This document shows, one piece after another, positions 35,341 through 45,905 of a DNA stretch of 64,000 nt; the first letter of the stretch is position 1; the number at the start of each line of letters is the position of its first letter. The translations under genes were made by a program, and so were the position numbers. Location of the stretch: the NCBI RefSeq assembly GCF_009389715.1, contig NC_052393.1, positions 2,232,001 to 2,296,000 of the forward strand. The letters are read 5' to 3'. This DNA comes from Phoenix dactylifera. Its lineage: Eukaryota; Streptophyta; Magnoliopsida; Arecales; Arecaceae. The notes beneath the pieces were generated by a model. The model made no database searches. It was not told the DNA's origin and was given only the letters and a program-made list of their open reading frames with translations.

Positions 35341-36687
35341 AAAGGGGCCTCAGATTGCCTTTTATGAAATGATTCATGAATATGTCTCAGCATTGCATGA
35401 TGGGGAAGGAAGATAGGCATTTGCCTGTAGTTAGTGGCAAATGGTTGTAGAAAATGGCTCACCAACTATCACTGGGTGAAGATAGTTGGACTTATTACAA
35501 CTTAAAATCATGCACAATCTCGTCTCTCATTGTATATACGATATTAGGTATCACAGCTGCCACATATTGTATACTCAATATTAGTATATCAGCTCAGATC
35601 AATCTCCAAAAATTATGGGATCTGATTGTCATATTCAAATTTAGTATTTATATTTAATCATATGATTTTGTTATTGTATTATACTATATTTGGTCACTAG
35701 TATTTTTCTCGTAATCTTGGGATTTTATTGTTGTATTCTACTGTATCTTGGGGCTTAACTTGTATATATAGCATATCAGTATTATGAACGGCACAAATAA
35801 TTCAAATCATATTTTCAATATAAATTTCTTAGGACTTATGATATACCTTACGAAATCTATTGATATAGAATCCTCTTCTGCATATGACTGATGTGCAATG
35901 AAGTATCATTTTGCATAATGCACGATCCTTAATGCCAAATCATCCTCATTTCCTTAGTTAATACATTGTCAATTGCTTATTTCTCACTAGTAACTACATT
36001 AAAAATTCTCCTTTAAAGGGGTGTCACAACCTCCCAAACGAGTCAGCTATGACACATTTCATGCTACTATTTTTCATAAATTGATCAAAGAACATAAACT
36101 AAAAAGCCGTTAATTCGCTCTATTGGATTCATCTTGAAACAGGCCCATCATGACGTCCTCCACCATTAAAGGCATCCATAAAAATCTTGCACCGGCCTAT
36201 CCATTTTTTGCAGTGGTAAAAGGTCAAGGAAATTCATCTGAAGGGAAACTCATGAGTTAGCTGATTCATATGATTTGCTTACAGCTATCCATTGTTTTTT
36301 TTTTCTTTTTTTGATTGATAACAAATATACAATTTTAGCAGATAAAGTTTTGTTATAATAAAACTAAATTTTATATAGAACACCACTGCAAGGGGGGTAA
36401 GTACATTGTTTGCATAGGACCAGAACTGGTGAACTGGGCAGTGATAGGATGGGAAATTTTTAGCATGGAAAATATTTCAGGGTACCCATTATGTGCACAC
36501 AAATAGTTCATAGGATCTATAACTGATGATTTGTCAACTTCATCATCGACTGAATAAATCTATGAGTTGCATTAATCATCTCTTGCCATATGGCAAGAGA
36601 ATTGTTCATACGCATACAAGGGGAGCAACATAGCATTACTCATTTAACATTATTATTGTACATTGATTGATCTTGGCATGACTAAAG

Positions 36688-36915
36688 GAGCTTTTAATAG
36701 AAATTCTTTCTGGCCATCATAAAAAATATTATTTTGCTGCCTCCTAAAGACTTGGTTACATAAGATCCACTACTAACAGCCAGTACACATCAGCAAATAA
36801 AGAGCTTTTAATGGAAGTTCTTTCTGGCATCATAAAAAATATTATTTTGTTGCCTCCTAAAGACTTGGAAACACAAAGACCCACTTCTAACAGCTAGTAC
36901 ACATCAGCAAATAAA
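36688..36915. repeat. Direct repeat, about 115 bp, two copies
   Basis: GAGCTTTTAATAGAAATTC to CATCAGCAAATAAA occurs twice in a row. The same pair exists in block 2 (about 59300-59525), so it is older than the block duplication. Confidence 0.75.
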
Positions 36916-36994
36916 CAGGAGACTCATTCAAAATAAAAAACTACAAACTCAACTCCACGTGCATGATAGATGGTGGGATTTGCATCACACTTCA

Positions 36995-38642
36995 TCACCT
37001 CATTAATATCCTAGAGAAGCTATCATATACATCATCAATGTATCGGAAATAGGCAAGCCTCAAGGATCTCTTAAAGAATAAAATACCAAAGAACCCCCAA
37101 GATCCCACCACAAATCCTAGTCCTATGCTAAGATACAACCATATTTTTTCATCATCATCATCAGTTGACAATTGAACATCGGATGCTTGGATACTTGAAC
37201 AACTTTTGGTGAGGGGAAATCCACAAAGTTCACTATTGCCACTATAGATGGATGGATCATCAAGTGTTTGTAGTTGATTGCCGGATGGTATCCGCCCCGA
37301 CAAGTGGTTGTTTGATAGGTTGAAGGAATCTAAGAATGTCAGAGAAGTGATGCTCAGAGGAATTGTACTTGATAAGTAATTCATGGACAGGTCAAGAATT
37401 TCTAGTTTTTTTAAGTTACCGATCATCTCTGGAATACTTCCATCCAAAAGATTCCTTGAGAGATTCAGAAAAACTAGCTCTGAAAGATTTGTTAGCTCTG
37501 TAGGAATCGCATGACGGAGATAATTCTCGGAAAGATCGATTCCCACAACTAATGAAAGCCTGTTTTGAAAAGCAACCTCTCTTCCTTTCCAGACTATGGA
37601 AACGCTGTTACTGTAGTAAACGGGGTAAGAGAAGTTCGTTGTTTTTTTTCTTTCTTGAATGCCTTCTGCCATTGCGGTGAGATTGCCCAAACTCTGCGGG
37701 ATACTTCCAGAGATATTATTGTGTGCAAGGTCTAAGAGCTGAAGCGAAGATAGAAGTGATAGCTGAGGAGGAATGCTACCACTTAACATATTCGATGTTA
37801 GACGGAGGACCCTCAATGATGAAAGTTTCTCTCCTAACCATTCTGGAATATTTCCATAGATTCCATTCTCCCCGAGGTCCAAAACAACCAGCTGCTTGCA
37901 GTTCTTCAATGAAGAAGGTATTTCTCCAATCAAACTGTTGTTGCTCAAGTGCAGTGATTGGAGCTGGGCAAGATTACCAAGCTCGGTTGGTATCGGACCA
38001 ATCAAACTGTTATTGTTCAAGTGCAATGATCGGAGCAGGGTAAGATTACCAAGCTCGGTTGGTATCGGACCAATCAATCTGTTATTGTTCAAGTGCAGTG
38101 ATCGGAGCAGGGTAAGATTACCAAGCTCGGTTGGTATCGGACCAATCAGACTGTTATTGTTCACGCGCAGTGATTGGAGCTGAACAAGATTACCAAGCTT
38201 GCTTGGTATCGGACTAGTGATTTTGCTTCCTGAAATATAGAGATAAATCAGTGCCGTCATGTTTCCGATCTCTGATGGGATGGTGCCGTTCAGGTTGTTG
38301 TAGACGAGGGCCAGATAAATGAGCCGTGTGAGGTTTCCTATTGATCTGGGAATTGGACCGGTAAGAAAATTTTCCGACAGATTCAATTCCTGCAAGTCGA
38401 CCAACCTCCCAATCTTTGGAGGGATCGGACCTGATAGGTTGTTGCTCCAGAGGAATAGGATTTGCAGCTTTGTGGCCCATCCAATCTCCGGTGGGATTCG
38501 TCCAACGAACTTGTTGTTCCCTATATCAAAGGCAATAAGCTCCGTCCAATTTGTGAAGAAGTCCAGCGAGATCTCACCAAAGAGCGAATTGCTCCAGATC
38601 CAGAACTCGCTCATTTTAGTTAGCTCCGAGAAGGATTGTGGA
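36995..38642 (-). pseudogene. LRR receptor-like protein B, 5'-truncated
   Basis: The frame is open from 38614 (Met) to the stop at 36995, 539 residues. Homology to its relatives runs on in frame to about 38642 and then stops abruptly, so signal peptide, N-cap and the first ten or so LRRs are missing. What remains: about 15 LRRs, an island around EGIQERKKTTNF, four more LRRs (from GIDLSENYLRHAIP), a C-cap with SGNSELCGFPL, an acidic DDDDE stretch, one transmembrane helix (LGFVVGSWGFFGILFF) and a short tail. There is no kinase. This C-terminal layout is that of EIX/Cf-type receptor-like proteins, which signal through partner kinases. Without a signal peptide the product should not reach the membrane. 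It lies tail to tail with kinase A. A spliced upstream exon beyond 38642 was not found. Confidence 0.8.
37904..38191 (-). repeat. 72-bp in-frame LRR duplications in gene B
   Basis: ACCAAGCTCGGTTGGTATCGG (20 of its bases identical each time) recurs at 37976, 38048, 38120 and, varied, 38192: exactly 72 bp, which is one 24-residue LRR. The encoded LRRs repeat [12 protein letters not shown] with nearly no change. D has only one such LRR in this place. Confidence 0.92.
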
Positions 38643-39139
38643 TGATCGAAGTGTTTTCTGCTGGGTCCTTTTTATTTTGGTTAGGGAGGGCGTTCTCGAT
38701 CATTTAGGTTTTGGTTCTGTTCTTGGTTTTTGATATCTGAGATCTGGTTCTTGATGTTCTCTGTGTGGATTTCTGGTATGGAGTTCTTGAAAGTTGGGGT
38801 TTTTTTATGTGGCTCAGCCAACAGCAACTAAGCCGCCTTCTCTTGGAAAGTCAACGATTTTTCTTATCATAGGTGGGATTTTTGATAACTTTTCCTTGTT
38901 CATCAAGAATCCAAGATCTCTCCCTTTTCTTTCCCTCAGTTTTTTCTGCTGTGTCCATGTTCTTGCGGGACTTTCTTGAAAAGAAAACGGTTTTTTTTTT
39001 CTTTTTTGGTTTATATTGAGAAATTGATTGGTTTTGCTTTTTTTCTTTTAAAATTATGTCCCGTGTTATTAATTCTCCATCATAGATTCATAGCTCGATT
39101 GGTTTGCGTTCTAAATCATCAGGGAGAACAATAATTGTG
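38643..39139. other. Unassigned DNA between truncated gene B and the hAT element
   Basis: T-rich sequence with no similarity to the missing 5' half of gene B. It looks like untranslated or intron sequence (many TTTTGGTT and CTTGGTTTTT runs). No reading frame was recognised. Confidence 0.4.
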
Positions 39140-39562
39140 GTTTAATTTAGAGATGGGCACTGGGCCGGGCCGCCCACGGCCCGGCACGGCACGGCACGAA
39201 GCGGGCCGTGCCGTGGGCGGCCCGGCCCAGTGCCTGGCACGGCCCCTTTGAGAGGGCCGTGCTGGGCTAGAGGGTCCTGGCCAGCGGGCTGTGCCTGGCA
39301 CGGCCTGCTTCGGGCCTGGGCCGGCACGGCCCGGTCTAGGCCCGCGGGCCAAGCACGGCACGGCCCGCGGGCCAGCACGGCACGGCCCATAAGGGCCTGG
39401 GCCGGGCTGGCACGCGGGCCTGGCACGGTCCGGGCCTGGGCCCGGCTCGGCCCGATAAAAATTAATGCTTCATAAATTTTTTTAATAAATTAATAAATAT
39501 TGAACACTAAGAATTTATGATTTATGAATATAAAGCCACCTTAATGGTGGGGGGTTTGGCAT

Positions 39563-41199
39563 TAGGGCTGTTAACGAGCCGAGCCGAGCCCGAGCCTCCG
39601 CAGGCTCGGCTCGGCTCGTTTCACCAACTTCCCGGCTCGGGCTCGGGCTCGGGCTCGGTACCGAGCCCAGGATTGGGCTCGGGCTCGGGCTCGGGCTCGG
39701 GCGGCATAGCTCGGGCTCGGGCTCGTGAAGCTCGTTTGCCCGAGCCCGAGCCCGAGCCCGAGCGGCGAGCCCGAGCCCGCCCCATCCCCAGCCCCATCCG
39801 GCCATCCCCGTCCCTGTCTCCGTCGACCGTCGGAGAGAAGAACGAGCAGCCGCCAGCCGAGCTCAGTTCCGGCGGTTCGTCGGAGAAGAATGAAGGAAGG
39901 AAAGAGAAGAAGAAGAGAAGAAGGATAGAAAGAAATTAAAAAAAGGAGAAGAATGACTCACCTTCTTCTTCTGAGACGAACGAAGGGCGGCGGAGGGAGC
40001 TCGGATCTGGAGAGCTCGCGGTCGTTAACAGCCCTAACGACCGGTGCCTTCTTCTGAGACGAACGAAGGGCGGCGGAGGGAGCTCGGATCTGGAGAGAGG
40101 GAGAGGGAGAGACGAACGAAGGCGACTCAGAAGAAAGAAATAAAAAAAGAGAAGACTCACCTCGTCGGCCGGTGCCTTCTTCTGAGACGAACGAAGGGCG
40201 GCGGAGGGAGCTCGGATCTGGAGAGCTCGCGGTCGTTAACAGCCCTAGCGACCGGTGCCTTCTTCTTCTGAGACGAATGAAGGGCGGCGGAGGGAGCTCG
40301 GATCTGGAGAGAGGGAGAGGGAGAGACGAACGAAGGCGACTTAGAAAGAAATAAAAAAAAAGGAGAAGACTCACCTCGTCGGCCGGTGCCTTCTTCTGAT
40401 ACGAACGAAGGGCGGCGGAGGGAGCTCGGATCTGGAGAGCTCGCGGTCGTTAACAGCCCTAACGACCGGTGCCTTCTTCTTCTGAGACGAACGAAGGGCG
40501 GCGGAGGGAGCTCGGATCTGGAGAGAGGGAGAGGGAGAGACGAACGAAGGCGACTCAGAAGAAAGAAATAAAAAAAAAGGAGAAGACTCACCTCGTCGGC
40601 CGGTGCCTTCTTCTGAGACGAACGAAGGGCGGCGGAGGGAGCTCGGATCTGGAGAGCTCGCGAAAGCGACGATCGCCGGTGGAGGAGTCGGCAAAGAGGG
40701 GAAAAGAGAGAGGGGAGAAACGGAACCGAGCTCGGCATCGGCGGCGGAGGGAGGCAGCGAGTCATCGGCGGCGGAGGAGAAAGGCGAGAGGGGAGGGGAG
40801 GGACACCCGGAGGGGAGGAGGGGAGGGACACCCGGAAGAGGGGAGGGGAGGGCACCGGAAGCTTCTGGAGAAACCCAGAAGAAAGGAGAAGAAAAAAATA
40901 AAAAAAAAAGAGGAGGTGGTCAGCCAATCAGGTGGGAGGGAAGGATTAACGGATTGGGTTTGGATTAACGGGCTAAGTCCCAACCCAAACCAATCCAATT
41001 CGATTTTGGAGCTCTCTTTTGGGCTCGTTTGGGCTCGCGAGCTGCTCGGGCTCGAGCTCGGGCTCGGGCTCAGATTTAAACGGGCCTCATTTTGGGCTCG
41101 GGCTCGGGCTCGTTTGACTAACGAGCCGAGCTCGAGCTGGGCTTTTACCGAGCCGGGCCCGAGCCGAGCCCGAGCAGCTCGGCCCGTTTGACAGCCCTA
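39563..41199. mobile_element. Nested non-autonomous hAT-type element, 1,637 bp
   Basis: The ends are TAGGGCTGTTAACGAGCC and GACAGCCCTA. TTTGGCAT flanks both sides (39555-39562 and 41200-41207) as a perfect 8-bp duplication. The ends, subterminal GCTCGGGCTCGG repeats and the inner GGGTTTGGATTAACGGG block match the element at 27729-28738, but this copy is enlarged by tandem repeats. It inserted into the hAT transposon downstream of its transposase and is therefore younger. Confidence 0.9.
39960..40665. repeat. Higher-order tandem repeat, about 214-bp unit, three copies
   Basis: GGAGCTCGGATCTGGAGAG recurs at alternating distances of about 83 and 130 bp, giving a compound unit of about 214 bp. 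Alternate half units carry GGAGAGGGAGAGACG and CGCGGTCGTTAACAGCCC. The second phrase contains the terminal motif of the element itself. Serine/proline-rich frames here are shadows of the repeat. Confidence 0.85.
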
Positions 41200-41251
41200 T
41201 TTGGCATAGACCCCTACCAGTTTATTAATTTAAATCAAAATGGTACATGAA

Positions 41252-41370
41252 GGGAGGTTTGGACCTTGGTCTGACCTCTAGAATACAATAAGAAACTAAG
41301 AAAGTGCCGAGGTTTGGACCTTGGTCTGACCTCCAGAATACAATAAAAATGTACAATTATAAAAAATTAA
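41252..41370. repeat. Short tandem duplication at the 3' side of the transposase
   Basis: GAGGTTTGGACCTTGGTCTG and then GAATACAATAA occur twice, about 60 bp apart, just beyond the transposase stop. Probably part of its 3' untranslated region. Confidence 0.7.
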
Positions 41371-41430
41371 GAAATCTTACTAATCATTAGTGATTCAGTG
41401 AATCAGTATTCACTCTTCAGTCTTCAGTCT

Positions 41431-43440
41431 TCAGTCTTCAGTAGTGTTTGTATCATCATCATCAGAGGATGTTATATTATGTCCACCTTTATCTTGAAGT
41501 CTTGCCTCAGCATCCAGCCAATCCTTGAAGCAGAGAAGCATCTCCACCGTTTCGCCCGTCATCCTACTTCTCTTTTCGTCAAGAACACGCCGACCTGCAC
41601 TAAAAGCGGATTCCGATGCTACCGTGGACATCGGCACAGCTAAAATATTGCGTGCAATTGCAGACATAACAGGATATTGATTTCTAACACTCTTCCACCA
41701 AGATAATACATCTAGATTCTCTATTTGATTTTCATCATATGCAGAATGAAGATCATTTCGTAAATAAAATTCTAGTTCACTACTTAAAGATGAAGAAGAT
41801 GAAGAGGAACTTGAAGCATGTGTGTGTCTTCTCTGTGCAATGAATGAAAAAATAGATGACGAACGAGAACTACTAGAAGGAGAAATAGAGGTTTGTATTT
41901 GTGTTCTAGATCCACGAATTTTTTCATCATATATAGCATAAATATCATAAAGAAGTTTTTTTACCTCATCTTTAGCAGATTCAGCATCTTGATTCATATT
42001 TTCAGAGTATGCATCAAGTAAAATTAGCACGCCATTTAATTTAACTCTAGGATCAAATACAGCAGCTAAGTTATGCATAGGACATATCCTGTCCCGATAC
42101 TCATTCCATTTAGATTCCATTATGTCAATAATAGGCATTAAAACATCATCATATCTATGTTCTGCAAATTTTTGACTAATTATATATGCTTGTTGTAAAA
42201 ATGAACATGAAGTAGGGTAATAAATACCAGAAAGAACATTGGTAGCATTATAAAAACTAAGCAAAAAATCTTCCAAAATTATTTCTTTATTCCAATCAGT
42301 TTCAGTCAATGTAAATCCTAATCCACGATCATTAATATATGCACTTAATAAATTTTTATATGGGCATGCATCATGTATCATGCTATATGTGGAGTTCCAA
42401 CGAGTAATTACATCAAGTTTAAATTTTTTAAAACGTTTACCATGATTTATGCATAATTCCTTAAATTCTTGAAGTCTTGATCTAGAAGCATGAATAAAAG
42501 AAACTGCATTTCTAATTTTTGAAATCACATCTTGAATCATGCCCATGCCAGCTTGAACAGAAAGATTTAAGATATGACATGCACATCTAATATGCAGTAA
42601 ATTTCCATCTAATATGGGATGCAATGAGTCAGCAGAATTATTATTAGATGCATTATCAAAAGTAATAGACATAATTTTATCATTAATATTATATGAACAT
42701 GCAGTTTGATAAATTATATTTGAAATTTGTTGCCCAGAATGTGGAAAATCAAAAGCACGAAAAGCAAGAATACGTTTATTTAATTGCCAATCATTATCAA
42801 TATAATGAGCAGTAATGGCAATAAAACAATTACTACCTACAGATGCTGACCAAATATCAGAAGTTAATGAAATTTTTACATTTAAAGTAAAAAGTGTTTC
42901 AATTAAATTTTGTTTCATTGCTAAAAAATTGGTCATAGCTACTCTTCTAAATGTACGCCTACTAGTTCTTTTGTAAGCAGGTTGTAGGTTTAATTGAACA
43001 TATTCTTCAAAATTAAAAGATTCACATAAACTAAAAGGTAATTCATCCTTAACTATCCATTTTACAAGTGCTTTTCTTTGATTTTCATGATTATATGCAA
43101 AATTACCTACAAGTAATCCCCCTTGTATATTAAGGGTACTTTGAGTTTGAGCATGAGAATCATGCATCCTATGACTCTCTTGATGTCTTTTTAAATGCCC
43201 TGTTCCCCCACTACTACTACAACTATAAAGTTTGGCACATTTTTTACATTTAGCTTTCCAGACTCCCTCAACCATAACTCTATCAAATTCATTCCATACA
43301 GTACTAGTCCTCTTACGAGAAGAGGTTTGACCTTCACTCGGTTCACCAGTTCTAGAGGAACTAGGAACAGGGGGTTAGGGATTAGTTTCTTCTCCCTCAG
43401 AAACAGGAATGCCAAACTGACTTTCCTCAAAAGATGACAT
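41431..43440 (-). pseudogene. hAT transposase with BED zinc finger, early stop
   Basis: The frame starts with ATG at 43440 and is interrupted by TAA at 43377-43375 (codon 22). From Met 43275 it is open for 614 residues. The BED-type zinc finger spans the restart: its VWNEF part lies upstream of Met 43275, while CKKC and the HLKRHQESH histidines lie just after. An RNase-H-like core follows with Asp in LTSDIWSAS and Asp in ITFDNASNN, then an acidic Ser-rich stretch. The hAT dimerisation domain comes last (LSWWKSV, AVPMSTVASESAFSAGRRVL). This enzyme class cuts and pastes hAT elements at their inverted ends. A product starting at Met 43275 would lack the start of the DNA-binding finger, so activity is doubtful. 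Otherwise the reading frame is well preserved, implying recent activity. Confidence 0.88.
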
Positions 43441-44087
43441 ATCTATGATTAATTCAAAAAATAAAAACTAACCGCAAGGAGGAATTGAGTAGAGGGTCGG
43501 AGGGCAGAGGCAGAGCCGAGATTCCGAGCTTCCTCTTGTGCTCTCAACAGAAGCGACCTTCTCTTCTCAACAGGAACTTCCTCTTGTGTAGCACTTGAAC
43601 AAACTAAAAATTAAATTGCTAGAAGAGCACTTTAGAAGAGATAAATAATAGCAGTAGAGAAGGAGAGAATGAGAGGTTTGGTGTGGTGAGAATGAGGGAG
43701 GAATGGGCTATTTATAGAAGCCCCAAATTTTTTTTTCCCAAAATACCCCTCAATTCAGTCGTTATTGGACTGTTGGGAGGGGTAAAAGGGTCATTTTCAC
43801 GAAAATAGCCGTTGGAAACGGCTATTTTTCTCCCCCCTCTCCAGACGGGCCGTGCCTGGCACGGCCCGTCTGGAGCCGTTATGGGCCGTGCCAGGCACGG
43901 CCCGTTTGGAGACGTTGCGGGCCGTGCCGTGCCCGGCCCGGCCCACCAATAGAGGGGCCTGGGGCCGGGCCGGGCTGGCCTTCCGTGCTGGACGGGCCGT
44001 GCCAGGCACGGCCCGTTTAGTTTTTGGGCCCGGGGGGCCTGGGCCGGGCCGGCCCGGCACGGCCCGTTGCCCACCTCTAGTTTGATT

Positions 44088-45052
44088 GAACAAGTAAAGA
44101 GCCTGGCTTAATATCCGGTTTGATGGGGGTTTTCTTTCATCTTCTTGAAGTGTTTGCTGGGCTTTGTTCCTTTTTATTCGAGAGAGTTGTTTGCATCTGG
44201 CCGGAGGTCAAAAGTTGATGGGGATTGGGGGGGCAGTTCATACCTGCGTCTGGAAGTGAAAGTGTTAATGGTTTTAAGAATTAATCTGGTTGAGTCTTGT
44301 CTATTCAATCACAGTCAATTGGGTGACAAGATCCAAACTTGGTCTAGCACAATGCAAAATAGTGTAGTGGATTGTACGGTTCTTTAACATGATACAGGTA
44401 TGGTTTTGCATTTGTTATCCAACTAGCATGTAGTGGATTGAGTGATCAAACTAAGAGATTATTTTCTTCTTTTTGTGTCATTGGTACAGGTATGGTTTTG
44501 CATTTTTTTAGTCCCAATGTCAGTTTTCACAGTCATGCTGTTGATTCTGGATGTATGATCCATTTTTATTATATGCTTCATATTTCATTGTGCCCTTCCA
44601 GAGAAAATATGGAGACTGTTCAGTGTATTTTAGAAGATATATAAAGTGTGATGTAGAGGTGGTGGCTGGATGAGCCTACATATTCCTTGATCACTCCTTG
44701 ATGTATCTTGACCTGGTGTGATGTAGAGATACTGAATATTGATTAGAGTATCCTCTTGCCTAGAAAAGTCAATTCCCATCTTGTTTCTGTAGATTTTGCT
44801 CTGCGATAACTTGCACCATTAATTGCACCATGGAACTTTGTTGAATATTTAAACATGCTTGTTTTACTTCTATTTCTTTCCATTTCCCTTCCAAACAGCA
44901 TTGAAACATGTCGTTTTGTTTTTCTTTTTAACAGGATGATAGCAGAGAAGCTAATTGCAATCACTTAGCTATTTCCAACCATGCATATGCCTCTTTGGAT
45001 AATCATGTAGACAATTTATAAGTTGAATAATTTTTTGTTTGTTTACTGCTGC
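44088..45052. other. Unassigned DNA right of the hAT element
   Basis: T-rich sequence of intron-like composition. Short frames at 44145-44387 and 44438-44644 have no recognised motif. Confidence 0.35.
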
Positions 45053-45296
45053 AGGCCGGGCTGAGGCCCTTCTAATTGGTGCATATGGAAAAGGCCTTGG
45101 AAGAAAGAATATAAAGCAGTCTGAGAATTGCCCTGTTTTCCAAAGCAGCTTCTATGACCAAAACGCTAACAACTTTGTTTTGGAAATGGAAATGAGGAGC
45201 GCCCACATTGATATTGATTTGACTCGTGGGAAGCTTGTGCATGTTCCAGTGCTTCTGACATTGGGTGGCTCTGTGGCTTTTGCCTTACTCCTGTGA
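45053..45296 (+). CDS. Possible terminal exon of an unrecognised gene
   Basis: A good acceptor (T-rich run, then CTGCTGCAG) is followed by 80 codons to a TGA at 45294-45296. The peptide has a charged part with AEALLIGAYGKGLGRKN, an EMEMRSAHIDIDLTRGK segment and a hydrophobic end (VPVLLTLGGSVAFALLL). It reads like real protein, and the coding part stops before a hydrophobic C-terminus. No upstream exons could be joined with confidence; they could lie left of the hAT element, which would then sit in an intron. I do not recognise the family. Confidence 0.35.
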
Positions 45297-45599
45297 TCAC
45301 ATTTTGTAACTAATATATTTTTGCAACTAGAAAACCATCAGATTCCAATTAGTAAAATTGTGTTATATTATTATATGAATGAGCATATCTGCAGCTTTGT
45401 GGTATGAGCCTGATGTTGTCGTTACTGTCCGAACTATCGGAACTTCTATGCATTTCATTATCTCAGCTTTATGTGTTTGATTTTAAAGTTCTTGAGTTTG
45501 TCAGTGTTAATCAACCTTTTTTAGCTTTAGTGATCGCCAAGCAACAATTTTTTCAACTGATTTTCTTAATTACTGATAGCTTTAGACAAACAAATTAAA

Positions 45600-45905
45600 T
45601 AGGTCGGGTTGAGTTGGGCAAACAGGTTAAACAGGTCGGATCGGGTTGGATAAAAAGGTTAAACAGGTCGGATCAAGATGGGTTGGGCTAAACAGGTTAA
45701 ACAGGTCGGGTCGGGTTGGGCAAACAGGTTACCTGTTTATTAAACAGGTTAAACGAATTGGGTCGAGTTACCTATTTATTAAATAGGTCAGGTTCAGGTT
45801 GTAATTTCTGACATGTTTAATAAATAAGTCGGGTTCAGATTTATGATTTTCTGACCCGACATGATCCGACCCGTTTGTGTCCAACCCGTCCCGATTGCCA
45901 CCCCT
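45600..45905. mobile_element. Truncated hAT/MITE-like fragment with GGTCGGGTTGGG repeats
   Basis: Repeats of AACAGGTTAAACAGGTCGG at about 50-60 bp intervals lead into CCCGATTGCCACCCCTA, which matches the common hAT-type end TAGGGGTGGCAATCGGG read inward. The opposite end lacks this motif, so the fragment is incomplete. Confidence 0.55.

Larger units (their letters stand above)
35187..36994. other. Intergenic between convergent A and B, duplicated in block 2
   Basis: Holds the 3' flanks of A and B. A 61-bp direct duplication lies at 35219-35340. Another, of about 115 bp, lies at 36688-36915 and is also present in block 2. From 35881 on, the sequence is colinear with 58493-59603 of block 2. 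No gene is recognised. Confidence 0.6.
39148..44079 (-). mobile_element. hAT transposon, 4.9 kb, with nested insertion
   Basis: The left end is TAGAGATGGGCAC; the right end, read inward, is TAGAGGTGGGCAA. Both are followed by GGCCCGGCACGGC-rich subterminal repeats. The flanks GTTTAATT (39140-39147) and GTTTGATT (44080-44087) form an 8-bp target duplication with one mismatch. The transposase gene lies inside on the minus strand. A second hAT-type element (39563-41199) is nested in the 3' part. Without it the element would be about 3.3 kb, a normal size for hAT. Confidence 0.87.

Noticed and set aside
36296-36420. LINE tail on the minus strand after gene A (poly-T run then GATTGATAACAAATATAC)
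   Set aside because: No target duplication and no LINE-like motif beyond the T run. It is equally present in block 2, so it is simply part of the duplicated flank.
39517-41191. Long Arg/Glu/Pro/Ser frames on both strands, up to 256 codons
   Set aside because: They repeat with the 214-bp array and the GCTCGGGCTCGG subterminal repeats of the nested element.
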